A stretch of DNA of 64,000 nt from Echinicola pacifica DSM 19836 (GTDB lineage Bacteria; Bacteroidota; Bacteroidia; Cytophagales; Cyclobacteriaceae): the NCBI RefSeq assembly GCF_000373245.1, contig NZ_KB890756.1, positions 264,580 through 328,579 of the forward strand, given 5' to 3'. How positions within the stretch are numbered: the stretch's first letter is position 1; each line of letters begins with the position of its first letter. The notes under the pieces were generated by a model. The model had not been told where the DNA came from. It saw only the letters and a list, made by a program, of their open reading frames with translations, and did not search any database. This document shows, piece by piece, positions 8,904 to 18,480 of this stretch. The position numbers were made by a program, and so were the translations under genes.

Positions 8904-9569
8904 ATGACAATACATAAGGAAGGACGTACACTTTTATTTTGGCTGTTGGCGATCTTAGCTGGAATTAATTTTGGCACTCATTATTTATTTCCTGAACAGG
9001 AAACGGTGCTAAATCTGATCCTACTGAGCAGCATCATTTTCTACCTGCTGATCTTGCAGTTTTTCAGAAACCCCACCATCCTCATGCCGGATAATGAGAC
9101 CATCATCTATGCTCCTGCAGAAGGGAAGGTCGTGGTGATCGAGGAAGCCGAGGAAACAGAATTCCTACACGAGAAAAGAAGGCAAATCAGCATCTTCATG
9201 TCACCTGTCAACGTCCATATCAACCGCTCTCCTATCAGCGGGATTGTGGATTATTTCAAATATCATCCGGGCAAATATATGGTAGCTTGGCATCCAAAGG
9301 CCAGTTACGAAAATGAACGTACCACGATGGTGGTAAGAAACACTAAGACAGACGTGAAAATATTGGTGCGCCAGATCGCAGGAGCAGTGGCCCGAAGGAT
9401 ACGTTTTTATGTCAAAGAAGGTGACCCTATCGTACAAGGTGGGGAGTTTGGATTTATAAAATTCGGTTCCCGAGTGGATGTCTTTGTCCCTCTGGACGCA
9501 GAAATCCTCGTGAATATAGACGACAAAACTAAAGGGGGGATAACTCCTCTCGCTCGACTAAAGCAGTAA
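8904..9569 (+). CDS. psd: Phosphatidylserine decarboxylase (proenzyme)
   Basis: Converts phosphatidylserine to phosphatidylethanolamine at the inner membrane. At 221 residues it belongs to the short archaeal-type PSD group common in Bacteroidota. Two N-terminal hydrophobic segments (residues about 10-55) anchor it; the catalytic part shows the SPVNVHINRSPISG motif and the self-cleavage site Gly188-Ser189 in KFGSRVDVF, where the serine becomes the pyruvoyl group. It sits alone between two terminators. Confidence 0.9.
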   Translation: MTIHKEGRTLLFWLLAILAGINFGTHYLFPEQETVLNLILLSSIIFYLLILQFFRNPTILMPDNETIIYAPAEGKVVVIEEAEETEFLHEKRRQISIFMSPVNVHINRSPISGIVDYFKYHPGKYMVAWHPKASYENERTTMVVRNTKTDVKILVRQIAGAVARRIRFYVKEGDPIVQGGEFGFIKFGSRVDVFVPLDAEILVNIDDKTKGGITPLARLKQ

Positions 9570-9605
9570 TAAGTGCTGCCCCTGAGCAAACAACACTCTT
9601 AATCC

Positions 9606-9683
9606 CCGGAGTATAATTTTGTGAATCAGCTATTCACTCCGGACAAAAAAAAGATTCAGGCATCAAGTCTGAATCTTTTTTTT
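9606..9683. terminator. Tandem hairpins, bidirectional terminator between psd and the convergent membrane gene
   Basis: Two structures in a row. The first is CCGGAGT...ACTCCGG (9606-9642), with an alternative inner GTGAAT/ATTCAC stem. The second is a perfect 15-bp stem (9645-9659 with 9669-9683) with eight A on one side and eight T on the other, so it can terminate both psd and the convergent gene at 9804. Confidence 0.85.
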
Positions 9684-9803
9684 GCTCTAAAGTCCCCGCA
9701 GTTTCCCATGAGATGGATCCTCTCCAGTCCTATAGGTAGTGGCCATCGAGGCAAGAATAATTAGCTGAAGGAGGTGAAAAGCAAGCAAATATAACTGCTG
9801 AAA

Positions 9804-11195
9804 TCAAGGTTTTAGCTCATAAATCCCGGCTTGCTGCTGCTGATACAGTTCTCCCAATGCCGGCATATGTTTAATCAATTCCTCAAAGACGCCTTCCTGA
9901 TCATAAATCAATTCAGGTTTTTCTTTAAGGAAATCAAGGTACACCTGTATCATTTTCTCATGATCAGAAAAATCTCCTAGGACCCTTTTAGAAAGCCTAT
10001 AGTTCAGGTAAGGACTAGCGAGGCTAGCGGTTTGATAAGCGCTTATCTCATCCCCAAGGATTACGATCCTCTTGGCACCGGCAGTTATGTTAGGATCCAA
10101 GGTATAATTCCATGTTCGATGAGATTGAATTTTATAGATGGTCCATGAGTAGCCCACCACTGGCACGGAGAGCAGGAAGGTATAGAACAGTATTTTGAGT
10201 TGTTTTTTATTGTTCAGGTAAATAAAAATCTGGCTAATAAAGTAAGTAAGCCCGGGCAAGATGACCACCATCTGAAAAGGGGTGCGTCTGTTAGCGATAA
10301 AAACCGAGCCTAGAGCAAATAGGGAAAACAATAACATCAGCTGTTTTTGTTTTTGCTGATTTACGGTAATGCTGGTGGTGACGGTGCCTACAAAATACCC
10401 AATAATAGAAAACAGGATGGGTAGGAAGATTAAGGTCAGGAGGTCCAGATAGCTGACGTGTGGATAGCTCCCAGTAATCCTGGTGGCCAGAATAAATTCG
10501 GAAATAAATTCCTCTAGCCCATCGATCCAGAAGAAATAAATGCAGCAAATGATAAAGGGCTGAAAATACCCCACCAAAGAAAGTATCAGCTGGCTAAAAC
10601 TAAATCCGCTGACTGTAATCCCCGCCACTAGGAGGAAGGGAAGAAAGATCACGAGGGGAAAATGAAAGCAGGCGGCTAGTCCACCGAATATGCCCACCAA
10701 CAAAACTGACTCGGTATTTTCCTCATTGATAAGGGTCTGGGAAAACAGCTGTCCCAAAGCCAGGATGATGAATGTGGCTCCCATCAGCGCTGGGGAGAGT
10801 GTCAGTAAGTCGAAGGAAAAATGAAATAACACCAGCATCACCAAGGCAGGCAAATAGCTGGTATGATCAAAGGAGCGATAAGCGATAAAAAGGCGATTGA
10901 TATAGGTAATCTGAAATAAGATCAGGAGGGCGGCGATCACCTTATAGGCTAGCCAGGACCGCCCAAAGGCAAGGTCCACCATCCAATAGACATAAGCCGA
11001 CAGGGGGCCTATATCATCCACGATGTCCAGATAGAGGTAATGCCCTTGGCTCAACCTCTCTCCCACAAGCATCCAGGACATCTCTGGGCTCAAAAGGGGG
11101 ATCCCCATCAATACATAAGGAGCGCTCAGCACCATAAAGAGCAGGGCAATTCCTATGATTCTAAAAGGATCGTTTATTCTAAAAAAACTAAGCAA
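9804..11195 (-). CDS. Polytopic membrane protein of unknown function
   Basis: A 463-residue protein with about ten to twelve hydrophobic helices followed by a soluble C-terminal tail of about 90 residues. An early loop with an acidic DIVDDIGPLSAYVYW stretch after the first helix resembles the first external loop of GT-C glycosyltransferases, and the overall layout is also like the Bacteroidota DUF6427 proteins. Neither assignment is secure. It is divergent from rbfA (92 bases between starts). If GT-C like, it would act in lipid-linked sugar transfer at the cell membrane, which is inference. Confidence 0.6.
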   Translation of the reverse strand: MLSFFRINDPFRIIGIALLFMVLSAPYVLMGIPLLSPEMSWMLVGERLSQGHYLYLDIVDDIGPLSAYVYWMVDLAFGRSWLAYKVIAALLILFQITYINRLFIAYRSFDHTSYLPALVMLVLFHFSFDLLTLSPALMGATFIILALGQLFSQTLINEENTESVLLVGIFGGLAACFHFPLVIFLPFLLVAGITVSGFSFSQLILSLVGYFQPFIICCIYFFWIDGLEEFISEFILATRITGSYPHVSYLDLLTLIFLPILFSIIGYFVGTVTTSITVNQQKQKQLMLLFSLFALGSVFIANRRTPFQMVVILPGLTYFISQIFIYLNNKKQLKILFYTFLLSVPVVGYSWTIYKIQSHRTWNYTLDPNITAGAKRIVILGDEISAYQTASLASPYLNYRLSKRVLGDFSDHEKMIQVYLDFLKEKPELIYDQEGVFEELIKHMPALGELYQQQQAGIYELKP

Positions 11196-11261
11196 TGGTA
11201 AATCTTGTTGTAATTTGAGGATTCTGAATGTACGAAATTAAAGCTTAGTCGATTAAATCAC

Positions 11262-11269
11262 TAAATTTG
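11262..11269 (+). promoter_or_regulatory. Candidate -7 box of the rbfA promoter
   Basis: TAAATTTG matches the Bacteroidota sigma-A consensus TAnnTTTG exactly, 19 bases before the rbfA ATG. I do not see a clear TTG -33 box at the right distance. Confidence 0.45.
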
Positions 11270-11287
11270 TACCGATAATTATTTTAT

Positions 11288-11668
11288 ATGGAAAGTAAAA
11301 GACAACAACAGTACGCAAAATTAATCCAAAAGGAGCTTGGCGAGATCTTTCAGCGGGAATCAAAACCCCTCGTGGGCAATGCAATGGTCACTGTCACCAG
11401 AGTGCTCATGAGCCCGGACCTGGGCGTGGCCAAGATCTCCTTGAGCTTTTTGATGGCAAACAATAAGGAACTTATTGATAAAATCTCCAAGCATAAAAGT
11501 GAAGTCCGCAAAAACCTGGGTAAAAGAATAGGAAAGTCAGTGAGAATTATCCCTGAACTGGTATTCTATCCTGATGACTCTTCTGCCTATGCTCAGCATA
11601 TGGATAAGGTCATCGGCGATCTGAATATCCCTGATGGCTCCACAGACGAGGAAGAAGAGGAGGATTAA
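11288..11668 (+). CDS. rbfA: 30S ribosome-binding factor A
   Basis: A 126-residue assembly factor that binds the 16S rRNA 5' region during late 30S maturation and cold adaptation. It starts SKRQQQYAKLIQKELGEIFQ as RbfA proteins do, has the KH-like core with the MSPDLGVAKISLSFL strand and the RKNLGKRIGKSVRIIPEL helix-strand, and ends with an acidic tail. The LolC/E-like permease gene begins 27 bases downstream, an arrangement that suggests one operon. Confidence 0.9.
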   Translation: MESKRQQQYAKLIQKELGEIFQRESKPLVGNAMVTVTRVLMSPDLGVAKISLSFLMANNKELIDKISKHKSEVRKNLGKRIGKSVRIIPELVFYPDDSSAYAQHMDKVIGDLNIPDGSTDEEEEED

Positions 11669-11695
11669 TCCCTAACCAAAAAACACAATCCCTAG

Positions 11696-12919
11696 GTGAA
11701 TATCTCCTATTTTATAGCTTCCCGGTACTTCAAAAGCAAGAAAAAGCGAAACTTCATCGCTATCCTTTCGCGGATAGCGATGGTAGGCGTGGCCGTGGGC
11801 ACCATGGCCCTGGTCATCGTTTTGTCTGTATTCAACGGACTCGAGGACCTGGTACGTGGAATCTACGCCTCCTTCGATGCCGAGCTTAAGATCGAAACTG
11901 TCAAAGGAAAATCCTTTGAGGTATCTGGGGAATTTCTGGACAGCCTCAGGGCCATAGAGGGGGTGGAGCAGGTGACCGAGGTCATCGAAGACAATGCCCT
12001 GCTGCGCTATGGAGAAGAGCAGATGGTCATCACCATGAAGGGGGTTAGCGATAGCTTTTTGGACAAGGAGCGCTTCGCTCAAGGGCATTTCTCCGGCGAA
12101 CTGGATCTCGGTACGCCCGAAAATCCCAGCGCCATATTGGGGAGAGGGGTCGCCTTTATGCTAGGTGTGAATCCAGACAATGAATTCGACAACCTCCGCA
12201 TGTACTATCCCAAGGCGCCTAGAGCAGGCAGCCTGGACCCACGTAATATGTATAATTCTGCCCGACTGGATGTATCCGGCTTCTATAGTGTGGATAAGAG
12301 TTTTGATGATAACTATGTCCTTGTCCCGCTGGACTTTGCTCAAAGCCTAATGGACTATGGGGTCAAAAGAACCTCGCTGGAGATCAAATCGACGGCCAAT
12401 CAGAGCACGGCCGCGGTGCAGTCCAGGCTTCAGGGACTGCTAGGTGATCGATTTTCTGTCAAAAACACCGATGAACAGCATGCGGGCATGCTTCGGGCTA
12501 TTCGGGTCGAAAAGCTATTTGTCTTCATCACCCTTACCTTTATTTTGGCCTTGGCCTCTTTCAATATTTTCTTTAGTCTGAGCATGCTGGCGATCGAAAA
12601 AAAGAAGGACATCTCGGTGCTCAAAGCTATGGGAGCCAGCAATAGCCTGATCAAGTCCATCTATCTAAAACAAGGAATCATCATCGCCGCCACTGGTGCA
12701 GTCATAGGCTTGGTGCTGGGATTTGCAATCTGCTGGGTTCAGGAGAAATACGGCCTTATCAGCCTTGGAGTCTCCTCCTCCGTAGTGGACAGCTACCCCA
12801 TCAAGATGATCTGGACGGACTTCTTATGGACCGCCATCAGCTTGGTATTCATCACCTTACTCGCCTCCTACAGGCCTGCGAGCATAGCCTCCCGGGTCAA
12901 TACCATAGAGCATTTATAA
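11696..12919 (+). CDS. FtsX-type ABC permease, LolC/LolE-like lipoprotein-release subunit
   Basis: A 407-residue inner-membrane permease. The start is GTG at 11696; the N-terminus (FIASRYFKSKKKRNFIAILS) matches LolC/E proteins, in which the first helix follows a basic loop. One helix near residue 35, a large periplasmic MacB-like domain (about 50-270) and three C-terminal helices of the FtsX core follow. LolCDE extracts mature lipoproteins from the inner membrane for transfer to the outer membrane. No ATPase (LolD) gene is adjacent; in Bacteroidota it is often elsewhere. Confidence 0.85.
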   Translation: MNISYFIASRYFKSKKKRNFIAILSRIAMVGVAVGTMALVIVLSVFNGLEDLVRGIYASFDAELKIETVKGKSFEVSGEFLDSLRAIEGVEQVTEVIEDNALLRYGEEQMVITMKGVSDSFLDKERFAQGHFSGELDLGTPENPSAILGRGVAFMLGVNPDNEFDNLRMYYPKAPRAGSLDPRNMYNSARLDVSGFYSVDKSFDDNYVLVPLDFAQSLMDYGVKRTSLEIKSTANQSTAAVQSRLQGLLGDRFSVKNTDEQHAGMLRAIRVEKLFVFITLTFILALASFNIFFSLSMLAIEKKKDISVLKAMGASNSLIKSIYLKQGIIIAATGAVIGLVLGFAICWVQEKYGLISLGVSSSVVDSYPIKMIWTDFLWTAISLVFITLLASYRPASIASRVNTIEHL

Positions 12920-13365
12920 GCCTTTCCCCGCCATACTATCCGGTAAATTTGACTGCTTGAGGAAGCGAATTAAAGGCAGTGAGATCTGCCCACGGCATTA
13001 AGCCAGGCGATGCAGGTATGGCCTAGGGCTAGGAATCCCTACAGGTGGCTGAGAGACTACCTCTACTGGGTTTTCGGCCTCTATTTTAGGCGGCTGCCTG
13101 GCGACAAACCACCCCAAAGTAAGGCTGGAATCACCGGTATTTGCTAAGGCACTTCTGGACAGCCAACTATAAATGGGGAGCAAGCTTTTCCTAGAAATCC
13201 GCCAAAACAATACTTCAATAAATTAAAATGCAACTGGTATAAATACCGTTATTTCACGTCTTTTTTCTATTATAAGTTGAAATAATTATTTACTTTGCAA
13301 GCTAGTATAAATTAAAATTTCCACTTGAACTTGGGATTTTAAGTGGTGAATTTGACCCTTGAACT
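12920..13365. other. Intergenic region, no gene seen
   Basis: About 445 bases before the SNF2 helicase gene. The last 120 bases are AT-rich and probably carry its promoter (a TTTACTTTG stretch at about 13,289 is close to the -7 consensus). No repeats or RNA genes seen. Confidence 0.4.
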
Positions 13366-16305
13366 ATGAAAGTTTCTCCTGACGAATCGTTTGAAATCAT
13401 TTATTCACTTTTCAGCCATGAATATTTAGGGATATTGTTTGAGTCCTTTGTTATTCAGCATGATGAAAAAGGAAGGCTATCCTATGCCCACCAGAATATA
13501 GCCACTCAGAACGCCCGTGAATTTGCTTCTGGGCTTGACGAGGAGGACTATGAGCTCATCAAGCTGATGGATAGCATGCAGCACGATTCTATCATCAAGA
13601 AGTTCAACACCAAAAAACTCAAGCCTAAGGAGTTTTTGACCAAGGTATTTGAGACGAATAGCGAGACCTCCGCTAATAAGGAAATCCGCCGCCTGATCGA
13701 GATAAGGCTGGAAGGCATCCGTGCCAAAATCCTAAATAAGGTAAAAGGCAAGAGGCTTTTTGAAATGGGGAATGATGGCAACCCCATCTGGAAGGAAATC
13801 AATGTGCTTCCCAAGAAAGCCACCGTCTTATTTCACTTCCGTAGAAATGAAGAAAACACACATTATTTCCCTACCATCAAGTATGAGGGAGAAAAACTGG
13901 ATTGGCAATACCAGGGGGGCTATCTTCTCTGTGACGAGCCCGCATGGCTAGTCGTCAATAGCTGCTTATATAACTTTGAAAAAGGGGTGGATGGCAAGAA
14001 ATTAAAGCCATTCCTGAATAAGAAATTCATCGTGATCCCCAAGAATGTCGAGCAATCCTATTACCAAAAATTCATCACCCAGCTGGTCGCCTCCTTTGAT
14101 GTCTATGCTAAGGGTTTTGATATCCGGGTGCAGCGCAGCCAGCCTGAGCCCCTGCTGAGCCTGAGTGATCTCCCCGGAAATCCCGCTAAGACGGACCTCT
14201 TTGGTCAGGAAAATGGATCTGAGGCGGAGGACAAAATAGTTTTTGACCTTAAATTCCAATATGGTGATTACGCCTTTCGCAGTGAAGAAAGCAGGGCAAA
14301 TAATGTTGAGCTAGAACAAAAAGGAGACAACTATATCTTCCATAAGGTCATTCGTGACCTGGAAAGAGAAAAAACCTATGGTGACTATCTCAAAGACCTG
14401 GGGCTCCCGGTGAAAGCCTCCCGCTTTTCGCTAAGCAAAGCCAAGGCCTTTGATTGGTTAAACTGCCATCGTACAGACCTGGAAGAGAAAGGGGTAAAAA
14501 TTCTGCAAAACCAAAGTGGTAAGGGCAAGCAATACTTCATTGGGAATGCCTCCATCAAGGTGGATATCAAGGAAAATATTGATTGGTTTGATGTCAAGGC
14601 GGTGATTACCTTCGGGGAATACGAAGTAAGCTTTTCCGAATTGAGGAAACTTATGGTCAAAGGCAAGCCGGAATTCCAACTTCCTAATGGGCAGACTGCG
14701 GTAATTCCTGATAGTTGGTTTGTAAGCTATTCAGAGATCTTCTCTTTTCTGGAAAATGGCGAAGAGAAAGGGAGTCATATGACCTTGAAGAAGCATCATA
14801 TTGCGCTAGCGCAAGAGCTTCAGAAGGATAATCTGATCAACTTAACCCTGAGCCGCAAGCTACAGAAGCTCCAAAACTTCTCTGAAATGGAGTCATATGA
14901 GCTCCCGGAAACCTTCAAGGGCACCCTAAGACCCTACCAAAAGGCGGGATACGATTGGCTGCGATTTCTTAATGAATACCGCTTTGGAGGTTGTCTGGCG
15001 GATGATATGGGTTTAGGTAAAACCGTACAGACCTTAGCCATGCTATCCTTGGAAAAAGAAAACACAGAAGGGGCTACCTCGCTATTGGTGATGCCCACTT
15101 CTCTGATATACAACTGGGAAGTAGAAGCCAAGAAATTTAACCCTAAACTAAAAATATTAGTTTATACGGGATCCCACAGGGTCAAAAACAGCGCGCTATT
15201 TGCCAAATACGACCTGGTATTGACCTCTTATGGCATCGTGCGATTGGATATAGACATCCTAAAAGCATTCTTTTTTAACTATATAATTCTCGATGAATCC
15301 CAGGCGATCAAAAACCCAGGCAGTAATATCGCTAAAGCGGTATGCCAGCTGACGAGCAAGCATCGGCTGATCCTCACGGGTACGCCGGTAGAAAATGGCA
15401 CGATGGACCTTTGGTCCCAGATGAACTTCATCAATCCCGGCTTATTGGGAACACAAGGGAGCTTCAAAAAGCAGTTTTTGCAGCCCATAGAGAAGAAGAA
15501 TGACCTGGACAAAGCCGCCAAATTGCACGCGATGATCAAGCCTTTCATCCTGCGAAGGCTAAAAACCCAGGTGGCCACTGATCTCCCTGAAAAAGTCATA
15601 AATATCAAATATTCCAATATGACGGAGGAGCAGGAAAAGGCCTATAATGAAGTGAAGGAATACTACCGCGATAAGATCGTGGAGGAGATGAATACTCCTG
15701 GGATGAAGCGGCAGACGTTTACCCTGCTCAGGGGACTTACCCAGCTTCGCCAAATCGCCAACCATCCACGCCTCACCGACCCGCAATATACGGGAGACTC
15801 CGGCAAGATGGAAGATATCACTCATATGCTCGACTCCACAGCGCGAGAAGGCCATAAGGTGCTCGTATTTAGCCAATTTGTAAAGCATCTGGCCATCATA
15901 AAGGAGCATCTGGATGAAGAAAAAATCGCTTACACCTATCTGGACGGAACCACCAAGGACCGGCAGGCACAGGTGAATGAATTTCAGGACAATGATAAAG
16001 TAAAAATCTTCCTTATATCGCTCAAGGCCGGTGGCGTAGGGCTAAACCTCACCAAAGCCGAATATGTATTCCTACTCGATCCGTGGTGGAATCCTGCCGT
16101 GGAAGCTCAGGCTATCGATAGGGCACATAGGATCGGTCAGGAGAATAAGGTAATTATCTATAAATTCATCACCCACAATACCGTGGAAGAAAAAATAATG
16201 GCCTTGCAGGAGCGAAAAATGGCCCTCGCAGACGAGCTGATTAGTACCGAGGAAAGCTTCATGAAACGTCTTAACCAAGATGATATCAAAGCCTTGCTGA
16301 CCTAA
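13366..16305 (+). CDS. SNF2/RapA-family DEAD-box-like helicase
   Basis: A 979-residue ATP-dependent DNA translocase. Residues 1 to about 500 are a lineage-specific region without a domain I can name; I see no Cys-rich SWIM zinc finger. The SNF2 core follows: a LRPYQKAGYDWL Q-like motif, Walker A DDMGLGKT at about 546-553, Walker B DESQ at about 643, ILTGTPVENG, then the second RecA lobe with LKAGGVGLNLT at about 886 and the arginine-finger motif AIDRAHRIGQ. Bacterial proteins of this type remodel or recycle RNA polymerase (RapA) or act on DNA; which applies here is not evident. It is a single-gene unit and looks like core genome. Confidence 0.88.
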   Translation: MKVSPDESFEIIYSLFSHEYLGILFESFVIQHDEKGRLSYAHQNIATQNAREFASGLDEEDYELIKLMDSMQHDSIIKKFNTKKLKPKEFLTKVFETNSETSANKEIRRLIEIRLEGIRAKILNKVKGKRLFEMGNDGNPIWKEINVLPKKATVLFHFRRNEENTHYFPTIKYEGEKLDWQYQGGYLLCDEPAWLVVNSCLYNFEKGVDGKKLKPFLNKKFIVIPKNVEQSYYQKFITQLVASFDVYAKGFDIRVQRSQPEPLLSLSDLPGNPAKTDLFGQENGSEAEDKIVFDLKFQYGDYAFRSEESRANNVELEQKGDNYIFHKVIRDLEREKTYGDYLKDLGLPVKASRFSLSKAKAFDWLNCHRTDLEEKGVKILQNQSGKGKQYFIGNASIKVDIKENIDWFDVKAVITFGEYEVSFSELRKLMVKGKPEFQLPNGQTAVIPDSWFVSYSEIFSFLENGEEKGSHMTLKKHHIALAQELQKDNLINLTLSRKLQKLQNFSEMESYELPETFKGTLRPYQKAGYDWLRFLNEYRFGGCLADDMGLGKTVQTLAMLSLEKENTEGATSLLVMPTSLIYNWEVEAKKFNPKLKILVYTGSHRVKNSALFAKYDLVLTSYGIVRLDIDILKAFFFNYIILDESQAIKNPGSNIAKAVCQLTSKHRLILTGTPVENGTMDLWSQMNFINPGLLGTQGSFKKQFLQPIEKKNDLDKAAKLHAMIKPFILRRLKTQVATDLPEKVINIKYSNMTEEQEKAYNEVKEYYRDKIVEEMNTPGMKRQTFTLLRGLTQLRQIANHPRLTDPQYTGDSGKMEDITHMLDSTAREGHKVLVFSQFVKHLAIIKEHLDEEKIAYTYLDGTTKDRQAQVNEFQDNDKVKIFLISLKAGGVGLNLTKAEYVFLLDPWWNPAVEAQAIDRAHRIGQENKVIIYKFITHNTVEEKIMALQERKMALADELISTEESFMKRLNQDDIKALLT

Positions 16306-16309
16306 AAAC

Positions 16310-16336
16310 TGTCAGGGAATCATATTATTCCTGACA
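16310..16336 (+). terminator. Weak hairpin after the SNF2 gene
   Basis: TGTCAGG-GAA pairs with TTCCTGACA with one bulged base, immediately after the SNF2 stop codon. It lacks a T tract, so termination is uncertain. Confidence 0.4.
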
Positions 16337-16693
16337 AATAAGCAAGCGCTATTAGCGAAAAATTGGGGATAAAGTAAGCTGGCATTTTCTACTTACTCTT
16401 TCGCTACGGCGAGCATGATGCGAATTATAAAAAGAGAAAAGCTGCGATCCGACCGAGGTAAAGCCTCCTAAAAATCCGTGATATGGGCTTTTTACTTAAG
16501 AAAACTAGAAGAACCAGGGCCTCCAGCTGGTCAGCCAGTGGGGCCTTTCTATTGGGCTGATCATCAGTTCCTGCATAAAGAAACATTTTATCCTTATTTT
16601 TTAAGGAAATACTGGTATTTTTAGCCGCTCGAAGAAACAAAGAAATAGCTTTGAGTGGCTAAAACATCCAAACAACCAATTTTTATTAATAAC
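16337..16693. other. Intergenic region, no gene seen
   Basis: About 355 bases upstream of purU. A minus-strand frame crosses it but shows no protein-like features. Confidence 0.4.
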
Positions 16694-17548
16694 ATGGATT
16701 CTGCAATTCTTATCATCCAATGCAAAGATCAAAAGGGAATAGTCGCTGCGGTCAGTCAGTTTCTATATTTTCACAATGGCAATGTGCTGGAAGTGGACCA
16801 ATATATTGACAGTGAAACGGGGGATTTCTTTATGCGAGCGAAGTGGGAATTGGCTAGTTTTGCAATACAGAAGCAGGACATCCATCGAATATTCGGCGAG
16901 ACGGTGGGCAGTAAGTTTGAGATGAACTTCACCCTTCACTTCAATGAGCCACATCCAAGGATGGCCATATTTGTATCTAAGCTATCGCATTGTTTATTTG
17001 ATATATTGTCGCGGTATTTTTCGGGGCAATTCCAAGTAGAAATCCCATTAGTACTATCCAATCACGAAAACCTCCAGCCAGTGGTCGAGGCATTTGGAAT
17101 TCCCTTCCATTATTTCCCCATTACCAAAGACAATAAGCAGGAGCAAGAGCAGCGCCAGCTTGCGCTATTAGAGGAGCATAAGGTTGATTTTGTGGTATTA
17201 GCGCGGTATATGCAGATCCTGAGTCCGACCTTCATCAGTGCTTATCCACATAAAATCATCAATATTCACCATAGTTTCCTGCCGGCATTTGTGGGAGCCA
17301 AACCTTATCATGCTGCACATAAAAGGGGGGTGAAAATCATTGGGGCCACGGGTCACTATGTCACCGAGGAGCTGGACGCAGGGCCGATTATCGAGCAAGA
17401 TATAGCCCGAGTAAAGCACCATAATACGGTGGAGGAGCTGGTGCAAATCGGCCAAGATGTGGAAAAAGTGGTGCTTTCGAAAGCCATCAAATATCACCTG
17501 GCCAAAAAAGTAATGGTCATGGGAAACAAGACCATTATATTCAATTAG
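16694..17548 (+). CDS. purU: Formyltetrahydrofolate deformylase
   Basis: Hydrolyses 10-formyl-THF to THF and formate, feeding formate to purine synthesis and balancing one-carbon pools. The N-terminal ACT-like regulatory domain starts DSAILIIQCKDQKGIVAAVS. The C-terminal formyltransferase domain has LARYMQILSPTF, the catalytic NIHHSFLP motif and the later ELDAGPIIEQD aspartate, as in PurU. I chose the ATG at 16694 over the frame opening at 16655 because the ACT domain starts right there; this gives 284 residues, the family norm. The region right after its stop is mobile-element debris. Confidence 0.9.
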   Translation: MDSAILIIQCKDQKGIVAAVSQFLYFHNGNVLEVDQYIDSETGDFFMRAKWELASFAIQKQDIHRIFGETVGSKFEMNFTLHFNEPHPRMAIFVSKLSHCLFDILSRYFSGQFQVEIPLVLSNHENLQPVVEAFGIPFHYFPITKDNKQEQEQRQLALLEEHKVDFVVLARYMQILSPTFISAYPHKIINIHHSFLPAFVGAKPYHAAHKRGVKIIGATGHYVTEELDAGPIIEQDIARVKHHNTVEELVQIGQDVEKVVLSKAIKYHLAKKVMVMGNKTIIFN

Positions 17549-17559
17549 CCCAAACGCTA

Positions 17560-17860
17560 TCTTCGGCCCTTGGACACTTTGATCTCCAGCCCTTCAAGGA
17601 ACTTGATCCGCAAGGCTCACATGTACTGGCTTCCCTGATCGGAATTGATTATCTCCGCTTGGCCGTATCAGGGCTAACTTCTTGGCGCACCTGCTTGCAC
17701 CACTTGGTATTTTGACTGTTTGATAGTTCCCATGAAAGGATCTTCCAGCGGCACACCTGCATGACCGCTGCCATATATTCTTCGATGGCCAGCTACACTA
17801 AGACCCAATCAATGAATTTGAGTGGGTAAGGGATACCGTTAGGAGGTTCTATAATTCTTT
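17560..17860 (-). pseudogene. Decayed IS3-type transposase (orfB) fragment
   Basis: On the minus strand, broken frames still spell the middle of an IS3-family DDE transposase: EEYMAAVMQV, then RWKILSWELSNSQNTKWCKQV, then in a shifted frame NSDQGSQYM followed after a stop by FLEGLEIKVS. These match the region around the second aspartate (NxDQGSQYT) of the integrase core. Several in-frame stops and at least one frameshift show it is dead. No inverted repeats could be assigned. The element has been cut at both sides. Confidence 0.75.
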
Positions 17861-18290
17861 TTGCTAAGACCACCGCCCTCAAACTCATCGATCCATAAAA
17901 TCATTTCTTCTCTCTCCTCCATTTGCCTGCTTGTGTACACAAAACTATGGATTAGCTCAGTTTGTAGAAACTTGTATTGGGTGGGATGCTTACGTTAGCC
18001 TCTGACCAAACTTGCTGCAAGTGGTAGAGGATTTAATCTTCCGCATAAAAATCCACATTCTATCTTAAAAAACCTTCTAAAGAAGGCCTGAAGAAAGGAA
18101 ACGTCTCTTGAATCGACTCAAATGAATTCTGGAAAAACTAAGCCCGTGGCTGATTGCCCTTTCTGAAAAACCCCTGCCAAAAAACAATTACATCTTTCCT
18201 AATCGGTGCATTTTGATCGGATTATCGGCCATACACTTTGGTGAAAATTGATTTCAATCCCCAAAATAAATAGCCACAGGTTAAAAAAAT
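17861..18290. other. Accessory-region spacer without a gene
   Basis: About 430 bases between the IS3 remnant and the IS21-type repeats. Stops occur in all frames and no protein similarity is visible. It is probably further decayed insertion-sequence DNA. Confidence 0.4.
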
Positions 18291-18292
18291 TC

Positions 18293-18440
18293 AGTGGTAT
18301 ACTTTATGCCGGAATGTCAGATAAAACCTGTTTATGCAAACAGGAAATAATACCAAATCGAAAACCTGTTTACTGGTATACTTTCCCCTGGAACCACTGG
18401 TAAACTTTGCTCTGGAATACTGGTATACTATGGAGTGGAA
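18293..18440. repeat. IS21-type terminal repeat array (element remnant)
   Basis: Four copies of a 22-bp unit, consensus ACTGGTAWACTTTnnnCYGGAA, at 18293-18314, 18372-18393, 18396-18417 and 18419-18440; the last three are in tandem. Multiple copies of such a motif at an element end are the hallmark of IS21-family termini, where the transposase IstA binds. No istA or istB gene remains next to them. The array abuts the truncated group II intron. Confidence 0.65.
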
Positions 18441-18480
18441 TACTCATTATTGGCAAGCAAGGTAATCAAATTCGGCTTTT

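Noticed and set aside
17949..18035. GGATTAGCTCAGTTTG, which looks like a tRNA D-arm
   Set aside because: No matching acceptor stem, anticodon loop or T-arm can be folded from the surrounding bases.
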